64,000 bases of DNA from Mycolicibacterium wolinskyi (GTDB taxonomy: Bacteria > Actinomycetota > Actinomycetes > Mycobacteriales > Mycobacteriaceae), in the NCBI RefSeq assembly GCF_002101965.1, contig NZ_LQQA01000009.1, positions 124,001 to 188,000 on the forward strand. The letters are read 5' to 3'. How positions within the stretch are numbered: position 1 is the stretch's first letter; each line of letters begins with the position of its first letter. Under the pieces are notes generated by a model. The model made no database searches. It was given only the letters and a program-made list of their open reading frames with translations, and was not told the origin of the DNA. The translations under genes were made by a program, and so were the position numbers. Positions 1-8,049 of this stretch are shown here, piece after piece.

Positions 1-1225
1 GCATGATGAAGGTGGGCTCGTAGGTGTAGTCACGGTTGCCGGGTGGGCCGTGGTGCTCTTCGGAGATGGTGATATCGCTCATGCGGTCGAGGATCCGGTT
101 CAGCGAGATCCGGCCCTCGGTACGCGCGAGCGGCGCACCCGGGCAGGAGTGGGCCCCGCGGATGAACGCGATCTGCTCACGCACGTTGGGCCGGTCCGGG
201 CGGAACATATTGGGATCGTCGAACTTTCGTTCATCCCGATTGCATGCCCCGGGAAGCAGCATGACGGTGGTCCCCGCCGGCACCTCGACTTCCCCGATCT
301 TCGTGGTGGTGCGCGCCATCCGGAAATGCGACTTGACCGGGCTCTCCAGCCGCAGCGTCTCCTCCAGGAAAGCGGGGATCTTGCTGCGGTCATCACGAAG
401 CTCTTTCTCGAATCCCGGGTTGTCGCCGATGAATCTGACCGCCGAACTGACCAGCTTCGTCGTCGTCTCGGTGCCCGCGGCGAACAGAAACGTCGACAGG
501 TTCATCACGTCTTCGACGTCGGGCGTCGATCCGTCCTCGTGTTTGGCTTGCGCCAGTTCGGTCAGCACGTCCTCGCGCGGTGAGCGCCGTCGGTCTTCGA
601 TATAGGCGTAGAACTTGTCATTGAGCCACTCCAACGGGTTGTGCGATGTCGGTGCGTCCTTGCCCAACTCCCCGACCGTCTCGAGCGCAAAGACCGACTT
701 GAACTCGTCGTGATCGTCGTGCGGCACACCCAGGAGGTCGGCGATCACCAGTAACGAGAAGGGTTTGGCGTAGTCGGCGAGGAACTCGCAGCCACCCTTT
801 TCTATGAAGGTATCGAGCTGTTGGTCGGCCAGCCGCCACATGAAGTCTTCGTTCTCCTTGAGGCGCTTGGGCGTGATGAGCCTGCTGAGCAGGCCGCGAG
901 TTCGGGTGTGCAGCGGAGGGTCCTGCGAGGTGATGTGCTCGGCCATCGGAACCTGACCGCGGTGCTGCTCGATCAGGTCCGAGACGTCGTCGCTGTCCCC
1001 CGGCCCGAAAGGCAATCCCGAGAACGGTCCTGCGACCGAGACGCACGACGAGAAAGCCGGGTCCTTGTAGACGGCCAGGGCCTCGTCGTAGCCGGTGACC
1101 GCCAGCACGTTGAACGGGGTGGCTTGGGTTACAGGGCATTTCGAGCGCAGGTGATCGAAGTACGGGTACGGGTCGGGTATGAGCGCCGCGTCGGTGAAGA
1201 AATCCACGTTGTCGAAGTCGGTCAC
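1..1225 (-). CDS. Cytochrome P450, C-terminus cut by window edge
   Basis: Haem-thiolate monooxygenase, predicted soluble and dependent on a ferredoxin and reductase. The I-helix shows AGTETT, the K-helix EETLR, and the haem loop reads FIRGAHSCPG with Cys361 as axial ligand; the second residue of the loop is Ile rather than the usual Gly. About 408 residues are present and only a short C-terminal tail should be missing beyond base 1. The start is a GTG with a GGAG ribosome site (CCAGGAGAGAAAC) just upstream; no ATG fits. It is the last visible gene of the minus-strand operon that begins with the substrate-binding protein at 7125. It is clearly paralogous to the P450 at 29976-31256 (shared LITPKRLKENED and LLVIADLLG segments). 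Substrate unknown; I do not assign a CYP family. Confidence 0.93.
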   Translation of the reverse strand, partial: MTDFDNVDFFTDAALIPDPYPYFDHLRSKCPVTQATPFNVLAVTGYDEALAVYKDPAFSSCVSVAGPFSGLPFGPGDSDDVSDLIEQHRGQVPMAEHITSQDPPLHTRTRGLLSRLITPKRLKENEDFMWRLADQQLDTFIEKGGCEFLADYAKPFSLLVIADLLGVPHDDHDEFKSVFALETVGELGKDAPTSHNPLEWLNDKFYAYIEDRRRSPREDVLTELAQAKHEDGSTPDVEDVMNLSTFLFAAGTETTTKLVSSAVRFIGDNPGFEKELRDDRSKIPAFLEETLRLESPVKSHFRMARTTTKIGEVEVPAGTTVMLLPGACNRDERKFDDPNMFRPDRPNVREQIAFIRGAHSCPGAPLARTEGRISLNRILDRMSDITISEEHHGPPGNRDYTYEPTFIM

Positions 1226-1251
1226 GTTTCTCTCCTGGTCACTTTCTCAGC

Positions 1252-1335
1252 GCGAGCAGTCCCCCGCAAGCGGGAGGTGCCCCCAGCGCAGGTACCCTGG
1301 AAAACGCTTACCCGGGTACACACGCGTCTGCTCGC
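1252..1335. repeat. Composite inverted-repeat element with a nested hairpin
   Basis: The outer arms are GCGAGCAG at 1252-1259 and GCGTCTGCTCGC at 1324-1335, with GGTACCC / GGGTAC inner arms, the same module as the hairpin at 12206-12265. The left arm is interrupted by about 24 bases (1260-1283) that contain their own stem, CCCGC-AA-GCGGG. The right arm overlaps the 3' end of the P450 at 1308-2543 and supplies its last residues and stop codon. It lies between two P450 genes of one operon, so it could act as a partial terminator or mRNA-stabilising hairpin. I believe similar sequences recur in mycobacterial intergenic regions, but that is from memory and not checked. Confidence 0.6.
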
Positions 1336-2543
1336 GGGTCGAACAGGACGGGCAGCGACGTCGGGGAACGGAACACCTGCCCGCGGATATGGGGGTCGTC
1401 GCCGTCCGGGTCCAGCCGCAGGTTGGGTAATCGGTCCAGCAGAAGGTTGACGGCAGTGCGCATTTCGAGGCGCGCGAGATGCATACCCAGGCACACGTGC
1501 ACACCGTGTCCCCAGCCGAGGTTGCCCTTCGGAGTGCGGAAGATGTCGAACTCGTCGGGGTCTTCCCATCGATCTTCCTGTCTGTTCGTCGAACCGAGCA
1601 TCGGAAGCACCGAACACCCCGCAGGAATGTGAACGCCGCCGAGTTCGGTATCGCGGGTGGTGGTGCGGGTGATGGTCAGCAGCGGCGGATTCCAACGCAC
1701 TGCTTCCTCGATGGCCTGCGGCAGCAGCGACCGGTCGGCGCGGACCGCGTCCAGCTGCGTTGTGTCCGAAAACAATCCGAAGAGCAGGTTCCCCAGTGAG
1801 CGGTACGTGGTCTCCACGCCCGCGGGCAGCAGGAGCCGGAGGAACGAGAAGATCTCCTCGTCGGTGAGCTTCTCACCGACGATCTCGGCCTCGGCGAGCA
1901 GGCTGATCATGTCTTCCTTCGGCTCGGCGCGACGGGCCTCGAGGATCGGTGCGAAGTACTCGCACAGCGCAGCCGACGCAGCCAGTCCGCGTTCCGGGTT
2001 CATGATCCAACTCAGCAGCGATATGGACCACCGTTGGAATTGCGGATAGTCCTCTTCCGGCAGCCCCAGCAGGCCCGCGATGATCCGGCTCGGATAGTCG
2101 AATGTGAACTCCTTGACCAGGTCGGCCTTGCCGTTGTCCGCGAACCTGTCGATGAGTTCGTTGCCGACGCGCCCGACCAGTTCGTCTTCCCAGCGCGCCA
2201 AGGCCTTTTGCGAGAACGCCTTCGATACCAGCGAGCGGAGCCGGCCGTGTACCGGTTCGTCCATGCCCAGCATCACGCGCTCACCGAGCACCGGGCCGAA
2301 GGCGGCGATGACGCCGGACGACGAGAACGTCACGTTGTCCCGCAGCATCTGCTGGGCGTCCTCGTAGCGGTACACGATGAAGACGGGTTTGCCCTCTTCC
2401 CCGGGCATCGCGGACATGTCGATCCGCTGGATCGGTTCCTCGCGCCGCAGCCTGGCGAGTTCCGGGTAGGGGTCCCGGACATCACCGGAGACGGCATCGT
2501 CGAAGGACCCGAAGTCCTCCAGGTCGTCAAAAAGTTGTTCCAT
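1308..2543 (-). CDS. Cytochrome P450
   Basis: Predicted soluble P450 of 411 residues. The I-helix carries AGVETT, the K-helix EEAVR, and the haem loop reads WGHGVHVCLG with Cys351 as ligand; Trp replaces the usual first Phe of the loop. The ATG at 2543 is preceded by AGGAG inside the stop region of the aldehyde dehydrogenase gene, 7 bases away, so the two are translationally close. The C-terminal residues RADACVPG are encoded by the right arm of the repeat at 1252-1335, which suggests that the repeat replaced the original gene end. The sequence is not close to the neighbouring P450 at 1-1225, so the two probably perform different oxidations in the same pathway. Substrate unknown. Confidence 0.95.
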   Translation of the reverse strand: MEQLFDDLEDFGSFDDAVSGDVRDPYPELARLRREEPIQRIDMSAMPGEEGKPVFIVYRYEDAQQMLRDNVTFSSSGVIAAFGPVLGERVMLGMDEPVHGRLRSLVSKAFSQKALARWEDELVGRVGNELIDRFADNGKADLVKEFTFDYPSRIIAGLLGLPEEDYPQFQRWSISLLSWIMNPERGLAASAALCEYFAPILEARRAEPKEDMISLLAEAEIVGEKLTDEEIFSFLRLLLPAGVETTYRSLGNLLFGLFSDTTQLDAVRADRSLLPQAIEEAVRWNPPLLTITRTTTRDTELGGVHIPAGCSVLPMLGSTNRQEDRWEDPDEFDIFRTPKGNLGWGHGVHVCLGMHLARLEMRTAVNLLLDRLPNLRLDPDGDDPHIRGQVFRSPTSLPVLFDPRADACVPG

Positions 2544-2550
2544 GCTGCTC

Positions 2551-4014
2551 CTAGCCGGCCGGATACGCGACGGATTTGATCTCGGTGTACTGCTCGAATC
2601 CGGCGACACCGTTCTGGCGTCCTACGCCGCTCTCCTTGTAGCCGCCGAACGGGGTATCCGCGCCGTACCCTGCAGTGCCGTTGAGGCCGATGAACCCGGC
2701 ACGCAGCCGGCGTGCCACGGCAAGCGAACGCTCCAGTGAGCCCGACATGACGTTGCCGGCGAGCCCGTACGGGCTGTCGTTGGCGATGCGGACCGCGTCG
2801 TCGTCGTCCTCGTACGGGATGACAACCAGGACCGGACCGAAGATCTCCTCTTGCGCGATGGTCATCGCGTTGTCGACGTCGGTGAAAAGCGTTGGGTTGA
2901 CCCAGAATCCCTTGTCGAACCGCTTCGGTGGTTCGGTGCTGCCGACGAGCATCGTGGCGCCTTCGTCGACACCTTTGCGGATGTAGCCGAGGATGCGGGC
3001 CTGCTGCTTGGCCGAGATCACCGGGCCGCAGATGGTGCCGGGATCCTGCGGGTCGCCGGCGGAAACGTTCTCGTATATGGTCGTGAGGATCGCGACACCC
3101 TCGTCGTAGCGGGACCGCGGCAGCAGCATCCGGGTGGGCGCCGCGCAGCCCTGCCCGGCATGCATCAGCGGGCCGATGCCGATCAGGCAGGCGGTGTTGA
3201 AATCGGCATCGTCCAGCACGATGGTCGCCGACTTGCCGCCGAGTTCGAGGAACAGCCGCTTCATCGTTGCCGCACCCTTCTCCATGATCCGCTTGCCGAC
3301 GGCCGTGGAGCCGGTGAACGAGATCATGTCCACCTTGGGAGACAACGTGAGTTCCTCGCCGACGAGGTGGTCGGAAGCGGTCACGACATTCACCACACCC
3401 GCTGGGATGTCGGTGTTGTCGGCGATGAGCCTGCCGAGTCGCGTGGCGTTGAACGGAGTGTCGGGCGCGGGCTTGAGCACGACGGTGTTGCCGGTCGCCA
3501 GGGCCTGACCCAGTTTGTTGATCGTCACCTCGAACGGGAAGTTCCAGGGCGTGATGGCGCCGACCACGCCGACCGGCTCGCGCCACACCTTGCGGGTGGT
3601 GTTGACGCCGGTGACCGAGACCACGGTGTCGCCTAGATCGGTTTCCCACGGGAAAGTTTCGATGAGCCGGGCGGGGTACTTGAGTCCGTCGACCAGTGGG
3701 GCGTCGAGTTGCGGGCCGTGTGTGACGGCTCGTGGAGCACCGACCTCGGCGATGAGTTCCTCACGGAGCTCCTCGATTTCGCCCTCGATCGCGTAGTGCA
3801 ACTGTTCGAGGCACTGCTTGCGGAACCCGTGGTTGGTGGACCAGTCGGTCTCGTCGAACGCCCGCCGGGCGGCGTCGACGGCCCGGTGCACGTCGGCCTT
3901 TGAGGCATCCGACACCTCGCCCAGCACTTGTTCATTGGCCGGGTTGATGTTGGTGAACGTCCCGGCCTCGCCGTCGACGAGCTTGCCGTCGATCAACATC
4001 CTCGATTCAGTCAT
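2551..4014 (-). CDS. Aldehyde dehydrogenase, NAD(P)-dependent
   Basis: Oxidises an aldehyde to the carboxylic acid. The 487 residues match the usual ALDH superfamily length. The nucleophile is Cys290 in GQGCAAPTR, the general-base Glu lies in FLELGGKS, and the NAD-site Asn is in TPWNFPFEV. The ATG at 4014 has AGGAG upstream and overlaps the end of the SDR gene by 8 bases. Sitting between an SDR (alcohol to ketone or aldehyde) and two P450s, it could complete a hydroxylation, aldehyde, acid sequence on a side chain. That assignment is inference; the family call is secure. Confidence 0.96.
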   Translation of the reverse strand: MTESRMLIDGKLVDGEAGTFTNINPANEQVLGEVSDASKADVHRAVDAARRAFDETDWSTNHGFRKQCLEQLHYAIEGEIEELREELIAEVGAPRAVTHGPQLDAPLVDGLKYPARLIETFPWETDLGDTVVSVTGVNTTRKVWREPVGVVGAITPWNFPFEVTINKLGQALATGNTVVLKPAPDTPFNATRLGRLIADNTDIPAGVVNVVTASDHLVGEELTLSPKVDMISFTGSTAVGKRIMEKGAATMKRLFLELGGKSATIVLDDADFNTACLIGIGPLMHAGQGCAAPTRMLLPRSRYDEGVAILTTIYENVSAGDPQDPGTICGPVISAKQQARILGYIRKGVDEGATMLVGSTEPPKRFDKGFWVNPTLFTDVDNAMTIAQEEIFGPVLVVIPYEDDDDAVRIANDSPYGLAGNVMSGSLERSLAVARRLRAGFIGLNGTAGYGADTPFGGYKESGVGRQNGVAGFEQYTEIKSVAYPAG

Positions 4015-4897
4015 CGCTCCTGCCTTGCGGTCGCAGAGCACCGAACCGCGGAATCCCCATCATCACCCGTGTCATCTGGTGCAGTCCCGCTGAAGGGAGT
4101 AACCGGCTGGCAATCAACAACATTCGTGCATCGGGTCCGATTGCGGTCTTGACGAACGGTTTCGAGCTGTCGAGCGCTTTCGCCAGCCCGGCGGCGAACT
4201 TGTCGGGAGAGCGCGCTGCCATCCGCATCGCCGCACGGCCGCGCTTGTCCATGGTCTGGTGATGGCGGGCATACGGTCCGTCGAGTTGACGGCAGTCGGT
4301 GGTGCCGGCGTCGGTGATGATCTCGGTGTCGTAGGTACCCGTGACGATCACCGTCACCCCGATCCCGAACGGTGCGACCTCTCCGGCCATCGACTCGCCC
4401 CACCGCTCGAGCGCGCCCTTGACTGCGGAATACGGTGCGGTCGCAGGCATTCCCCGCACACCACCCTGGCTGGACACCAGCACGATGCGACCGGTCCCGG
4501 CGGCCCGCATCGACGGCAACAGCTCCTTGGTCAACTGGACCGGGCCGAAGATGTTCGTCGCGAACATCCGCTCCCACACATCGGCCGGCGTCTCCTCCAC
4601 CATCCCCGCGGCGGAGATTCCGGCATTGTGCACGACGGCGTACGGCGCGCCGACGGCCGCTTCGATCGACTTGGCCGCCGCGGTGACGGACGCGGCATCG
4701 GTGAGGTCCAATTGGACCCCGATCAGGCGGTCGTCGTCCTCGACGGCTCCGGTCACCTCGCGCAACAGTGGCATGCCCCGGTCGGGGTTCCGCATCGCCG
4801 CGACCACGCGCCACCCCTCGCCATACAGGCGCGTGGCCGAGGCGAAACCGAGCCCGCGAGAGGCGCCGGTGATGACGACACTGCGAAGCTCAGCCAT
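4007..4897 (-). CDS. Short-chain dehydrogenase/reductase
   Basis: Classical-type SDR of 296 residues. It has the dinucleotide-binding TGASRGLG near residue 10, a NAG motif near residue 91, an active-site Ser in VLVSSQGG and the YSAVK catalytic pair. The C-terminal extension, about 40 residues past the usual 250, contains several hydrophobic stretches and may contact membrane or substrate. The ATG at 4897 (GGAGCA upstream) overlaps the stop of the AveC-family gene by 8 bases, and its own stop overlaps the aldehyde dehydrogenase start, so the three genes are tightly coupled. Likely an alcohol dehydrogenase on a lipophilic intermediate. Confidence 0.93.
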   Translation of the reverse strand: MAELRSVVITGASRGLGFASATRLYGEGWRVVAAMRNPDRGMPLLREVTGAVEDDDRLIGVQLDLTDAASVTAAAKSIEAAVGAPYAVVHNAGISAAGMVEETPADVWERMFATNIFGPVQLTKELLPSMRAAGTGRIVLVSSQGGVRGMPATAPYSAVKGALERWGESMAGEVAPFGIGVTVIVTGTYDTEIITDAGTTDCRQLDGPYARHHQTMDKRGRAAMRMAARSPDKFAAGLAKALDSSKPFVKTAIGPDARMLLIASRLLPSAGLHQMTRVMMGIPRFGALRPQGRSDD

Positions 4898-6005
4898 GAG
4901 CGTGCTCCGGTGCGCACCGATCGCTCGTCGAACCCAGCTCGACGTCGACGTTGCCGAACGGCCCTTGCTGCCACGTGGACCACTTGCCAACCGAGTACGG
5001 TCCTTCTGCGCCATTCGCCCGGTAATACCCTTGCGGGTCATAGACTTTCGCCTCGGGATACGGCCAGGGGCAGGCAACCGCCGTGGCCTGCCCGCTGGCC
5101 TTGATGGCCCAGAACCACGCGCCGTAGGTGAAGTAGGCGACGTTGATGATCGCGAACATCACCAGGAACGTGCCGAGCACGGGCTTCGTGGGGAAAATTC
5201 TCGCTTTGGCCGCGAGCTTCTCCGCGACCGACTTTCCGGTGTCGTCGCGGTAGACCAGGATGCCCGCGGGGATCATCACGAAGGTGACCGCGAGGGACTC
5301 CCAGATCAGTGGGAACTGGAATGGCGTGCCGACGAAGATCGACCCGAACGGAATTACCTGCGAATAGATGTACATGCCGGTGCGGATCGAACCGATCTCG
5401 AGTGCCGCGTCGAACACGAAACCGATCACCAGGATCAACAGCCCGAGGCTGATCAACGGATGACGCCAGACGAACGCCGCGGGATCCCGCTTCGCCTGCA
5501 GCTTGCGCAGGATCCACACCGCGACGAAGTAGGGGCCGAAGTAGAACGTCACGTAGCCGAACACGATGAACGGTTCGACGGTCGGCGACATCATGATCAG
5601 CAGCCACGATTCCGGCCAGTGCAGCAGATCGGGGTTGTACACCGCGAACGGCGCCCAGTTCATGATCGGGTCCTGCCACACGATCAACGTGGTGACGATG
5701 ACCATCAGCATCACGGGACTGCCCGGGTTGCGTCGCCAGCCGATGATGAAGATGACGACGAGCGTCACGAGTAACAGGGCAGTTCCGATTTGGACGATCC
5801 ACATCCAATGGTCGAACCCGAACAGATACTCGACCGGACGCGGTCTGCCTTCCACATTCGGATTGGCCACGCGCGGGTCGAGTTCGGTGCGCGAAACGGC
5901 CAGGAACAGCCCGACGAACGCGAGCAACCCGATGCCCGCCAGCCACGAACCCAGGCTGCCGCGGTTCCTGGCCGGCGCCGGCGCGTGCTCTTCTTGGACG
6001 GTCAT
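4890..6005 (-). CDS. AveC-family (spirocyclase-like) integral membrane protein
   Basis: A polytopic membrane protein of 371 residues with about seven hydrophobic helices, starting with one near residue 20 and ending near residue 310, followed by a hydrophilic tail. Conserved-looking polar spots between helices include DHWMW, WQDPIMNW and FDAALEIG. It resembles the family named after streptomycete AveC, which acts in avermectin spiroketal formation; the role of mycobacterial members is not established. The start at 6005 is preceded by GGAGTGA that overlaps the stop of the binding-protein gene 4 bases away. Lying between a binding protein and an SDR, it may be a membrane enzyme or transporter handling the hydrophobic substrate. 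Confidence 0.8.
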   Translation of the reverse strand: MTVQEEHAPAPARNRGSLGSWLAGIGLLAFVGLFLAVSRTELDPRVANPNVEGRPRPVEYLFGFDHWMWIVQIGTALLLVTLVVIFIIGWRRNPGSPVMLMVIVTTLIVWQDPIMNWAPFAVYNPDLLHWPESWLLIMMSPTVEPFIVFGYVTFYFGPYFVAVWILRKLQAKRDPAAFVWRHPLISLGLLILVIGFVFDAALEIGSIRTGMYIYSQVIPFGSIFVGTPFQFPLIWESLAVTFVMIPAGILVYRDDTGKSVAEKLAAKARIFPTKPVLGTFLVMFAIINVAYFTYGAWFWAIKASGQATAVACPWPYPEAKVYDPQGYYRANGAEGPYSVGKWSTWQQGPFGNVDVELGSTSDRCAPEHAHG

Positions 6006-6009
6006 GCCG

Positions 6010-7125
6010 TCACTCCGCACCGAAGCGGTCAACGAGATGCGAATTGACCCCGTCCGGGTCCAGCGTGCGGGCGACCAGATATCCCGAGCCCATCCAGGCA
6101 CGTCGGGTCCACTTGCCCAGGGACACCCGGGTTCCGGGCGCCCCGGAAGCGGCGAGCATCATCTTGACGCGCTCGAGCGCCTCTTTGACCCCGCGCGGGC
6201 TCAGCGGATGCGCGTCGGTGAAGGCGCGCACCAGCGTGGCGGCGACGTCATGGTTGACGACGGACACGCAGTACTCGGGGCGGCTTCCGTTGTATCTCTT
6301 CGCATATCGGTCGAGCCAGGCCTGCCCGATCGGGTTGCCCTCGTCGTACTGGTCGACTCCGACCCAGCCGAGGAACGCCTGCCACATGATCGGATTGACC
6401 CACGCGTTCTGAAATGCGGTGGTGGTGAAGCGCGGTGGATCCCAGTCGACGGCCTCAAGTGCCGGGTTGATGAAGACGATTCCGAAACCGAAGCCGAGAT
6501 GCACGATCGCCTCGGCCTTGGCTTCGTGCAGTGTGCTCACCGCGGCGTTGATGTCCTGCGCCGTCTGCGCGATCGCGGCTTCGGCGACGATGCGAATACC
6601 CTTGCGGGCACAGGCAGTTCGCAGATTCTTCAGATAGCTGTCACCGATCAGGTTCTGCTCGACGAGCACCCCGACATCGGTAAGGCCCCGCTTGGCGACG
6701 AGGTCGGCGATGAAGATCGGTTCGTCGGTCATCGACCCTTGAGGGAAGGCGAACGTCCATTCCCCGAGCCAATCGTCGGTTCCCGTGACGCTGATCGCCG
6801 GCACCTTGAAACGCTCCTCGATCGCCTCGCGCACCGGCACGCAGTTGTCGGTGATATTGGGTCCGAACACCACCAGGCAGCCTTCGTCGACGAGTTCGCC
6901 GTAGGCATCGATGACCGCCTTGACCGAGCCCTTCGGCAGCCCCTCCACCTCGCGGTAGACCATCTGCACCGGACGGTCCATCAGGCCCTGCTCGACGGCC
7001 TCGGCGAATACGAGGTCGAAAGTCTGGGTAAATGAGGCCCGCAGTTCCTCCGGGAACCCCGGCGGCAGCTTGAAGTCCATCAGGTAGCCGACCTTGATGG
7101 GCTCCGCGGTGCTCTCGTACGACAT
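6010..7125 (-). CDS. Type I periplasmic-binding-protein fold, no signal peptide
   Basis: Resembles branched-chain amino-acid ABC substrate-binding proteins (Peripla_BP_6 type), with two alternating alpha/beta lobes over 371 residues. The N-terminus MSYESTAEPIKVGYLMDF goes straight into the first beta strand: there is no hydrophobic leader and no lipobox Cys, and no ABC permease or ATPase gene is nearby. The ATG at 7125 has a strong AGGAGG site, so a longer secreted form is unlikely. It is therefore probably cytosolic, acting as a ligand sensor, chaperone or carrier for the operon, as AmiC does in amidase control. First gene of the operon that runs down to the P450s; the operator-like motif at 7161-7176 lies just upstream. 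Confidence 0.85.
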   Translation of the reverse strand: MSYESTAEPIKVGYLMDFKLPPGFPEELRASFTQTFDLVFAEAVEQGLMDRPVQMVYREVEGLPKGSVKAVIDAYGELVDEGCLVVFGPNITDNCVPVREAIEERFKVPAISVTGTDDWLGEWTFAFPQGSMTDEPIFIADLVAKRGLTDVGVLVEQNLIGDSYLKNLRTACARKGIRIVAEAAIAQTAQDINAAVSTLHEAKAEAIVHLGFGFGIVFINPALEAVDWDPPRFTTTAFQNAWVNPIMWQAFLGWVGVDQYDEGNPIGQAWLDRYAKRYNGSRPEYCVSVVNHDVAATLVRAFTDAHPLSPRGVKEALERVKMMLAASGAPGTRVSLGKWTRRAWMGSGYLVARTLDPDGVNSHLVDRFGAE

Positions 7126-7160
7126 CCAACCTCCTGGGCGGGTTCGGTTGTGGATCGAGA

Positions 7161-7176
7161 AACCTAATATTTGTTC
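7161..7176. promoter_or_regulatory. Copy 1 of the AACCTAANNTTTGTTC motif
   Basis: The bases read AACCTAATATTTGTTC, 36 bases upstream of the binding-protein start. It matches the copy at 14327 at 14 of 16 positions and the copy at 9745 at 13 of 16. Read on the minus strand it contains TAGGTT, which fits a mycobacterial TANNNT -10 box, so a bound repressor would block the promoter. It is a weak pseudo-palindrome (AAC...GTT ends). Confidence 0.55.
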
Positions 7177-7203
7177 AGACACTAACGGCGCTGCTGTGCA
7201 GCG

Positions 7204-8049
7204 TCAATGACCGGCCGCGCCGAGGTAGACCTCGATCATCTCCGCCAAACCGCGACTCACCGAGGCATCGTCGGTGAGCGGGCCCGCGATCGCCGCCTGG
7301 GCCGCCTCACGCAAGGACAAACCCTCGGCGGTCAGCCGGCCCGCAGCGATCAGCACCCGAGTCGACGCGACTTCGCGCAGTCCCCCGGTCTCCAGCCGCC
7401 GGATCGCCTGACCGAAGCGCACCAGCTCGGCGGCGGTGGCGGAATCGACACCCGCTTCGTGTGCGACGATCTTCTCCTCGACGTCGACTGCTGGGAAACC
7501 GAACTCGATCGCGACCATCCGCTGGCGCGTCGAGTCCTTGAGATCCTTGAGAACGCTTTGGTAGCCCGGGTTATAGGACACCACCAGGCCGAAACCCGGC
7601 GCGGCGGCCAGCGTGACACCGAGGCGTTCGATGGGCAGTTGCCGCCTGTGATCGGCGAGCGGATGTAGCACCACGGTCGTGTCCTGGCGGGCTTCAACCA
7701 CCTCGTCCAAATAGCAGATCGCACCGTCCCGCACGGCACGGGTCAGCGGACCGTCCACCCACACCGTCTCATCGCCGCGTAGCAGGTAGCGGCCGACGAG
7801 GTCGGCGGTAGTGAGATCGTCGTGGCATGCGACCGTGATCAGCGGCCGACCGAGGTCGTGGGCCATCGCCTCGACGAAACGAGTCTTGCCGCAGCCGGTC
7901 GGACCCTTCAGGACGATCGAAAGCCCTTGACGGTAGGCGGCCTTGAAGACCGACTCCTCGTTCCCGACCGGCGTGTAATAGGGCCGTGCCGTTTCAGCCT
8001 GAAGCGGTGCAATGTTCACTTCTTCAACTCCATTGCGGGACAGTGCCAT
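7204..8049 (-). CDS. NorQ/CbbQ-type AAA+ ATPase (MoxR class)
   Basis: An AAA+ ATPase of 281 residues that would work with a VWA partner to insert metal into, or remodel, an enzyme. Walker A is GPTGCGKT at residues 49-56, Walker B is AICYLDEVVE near 110, and the C-terminal region fits the CbbQ_C type helical lid. The ATG at 8049 overlaps the stop of the VWA gene as TGATG, which decides the start and shows coupling. Known relatives activate nitric-oxide reductase (NorQ) or Rubisco (CbbQ); neither client is in this window. The client is probably an oxidoreductase in the adjacent operons, which is inference. Confidence 0.92.
   Translation of the reverse strand: MALSRNGVEEVNIAPLQAETARPYYTPVGNEESVFKAAYRQGLSIVLKGPTGCGKTRFVEAMAHDLGRPLITVACHDDLTTADLVGRYLLRGDETVWVDGPLTRAVRDGAICYLDEVVEARQDTTVVLHPLADHRRQLPIERLGVTLAAAPGFGLVVSYNPGYQSVLKDLKDSTRQRMVAIEFGFPAVDVEEKIVAHEAGVDSATAAELVRFGQAIRRLETGGLREVASTRVLIAAGRLTAEGLSLREAAQAAIAGPLTDDASVSRGLAEMIEVYLGAAGH

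Noticed and set aside
1..1225. Truncated P450 as a broken gene
   Set aside because: The frame is open to the window edge and all core motifs are present; the missing end is only outside the window.
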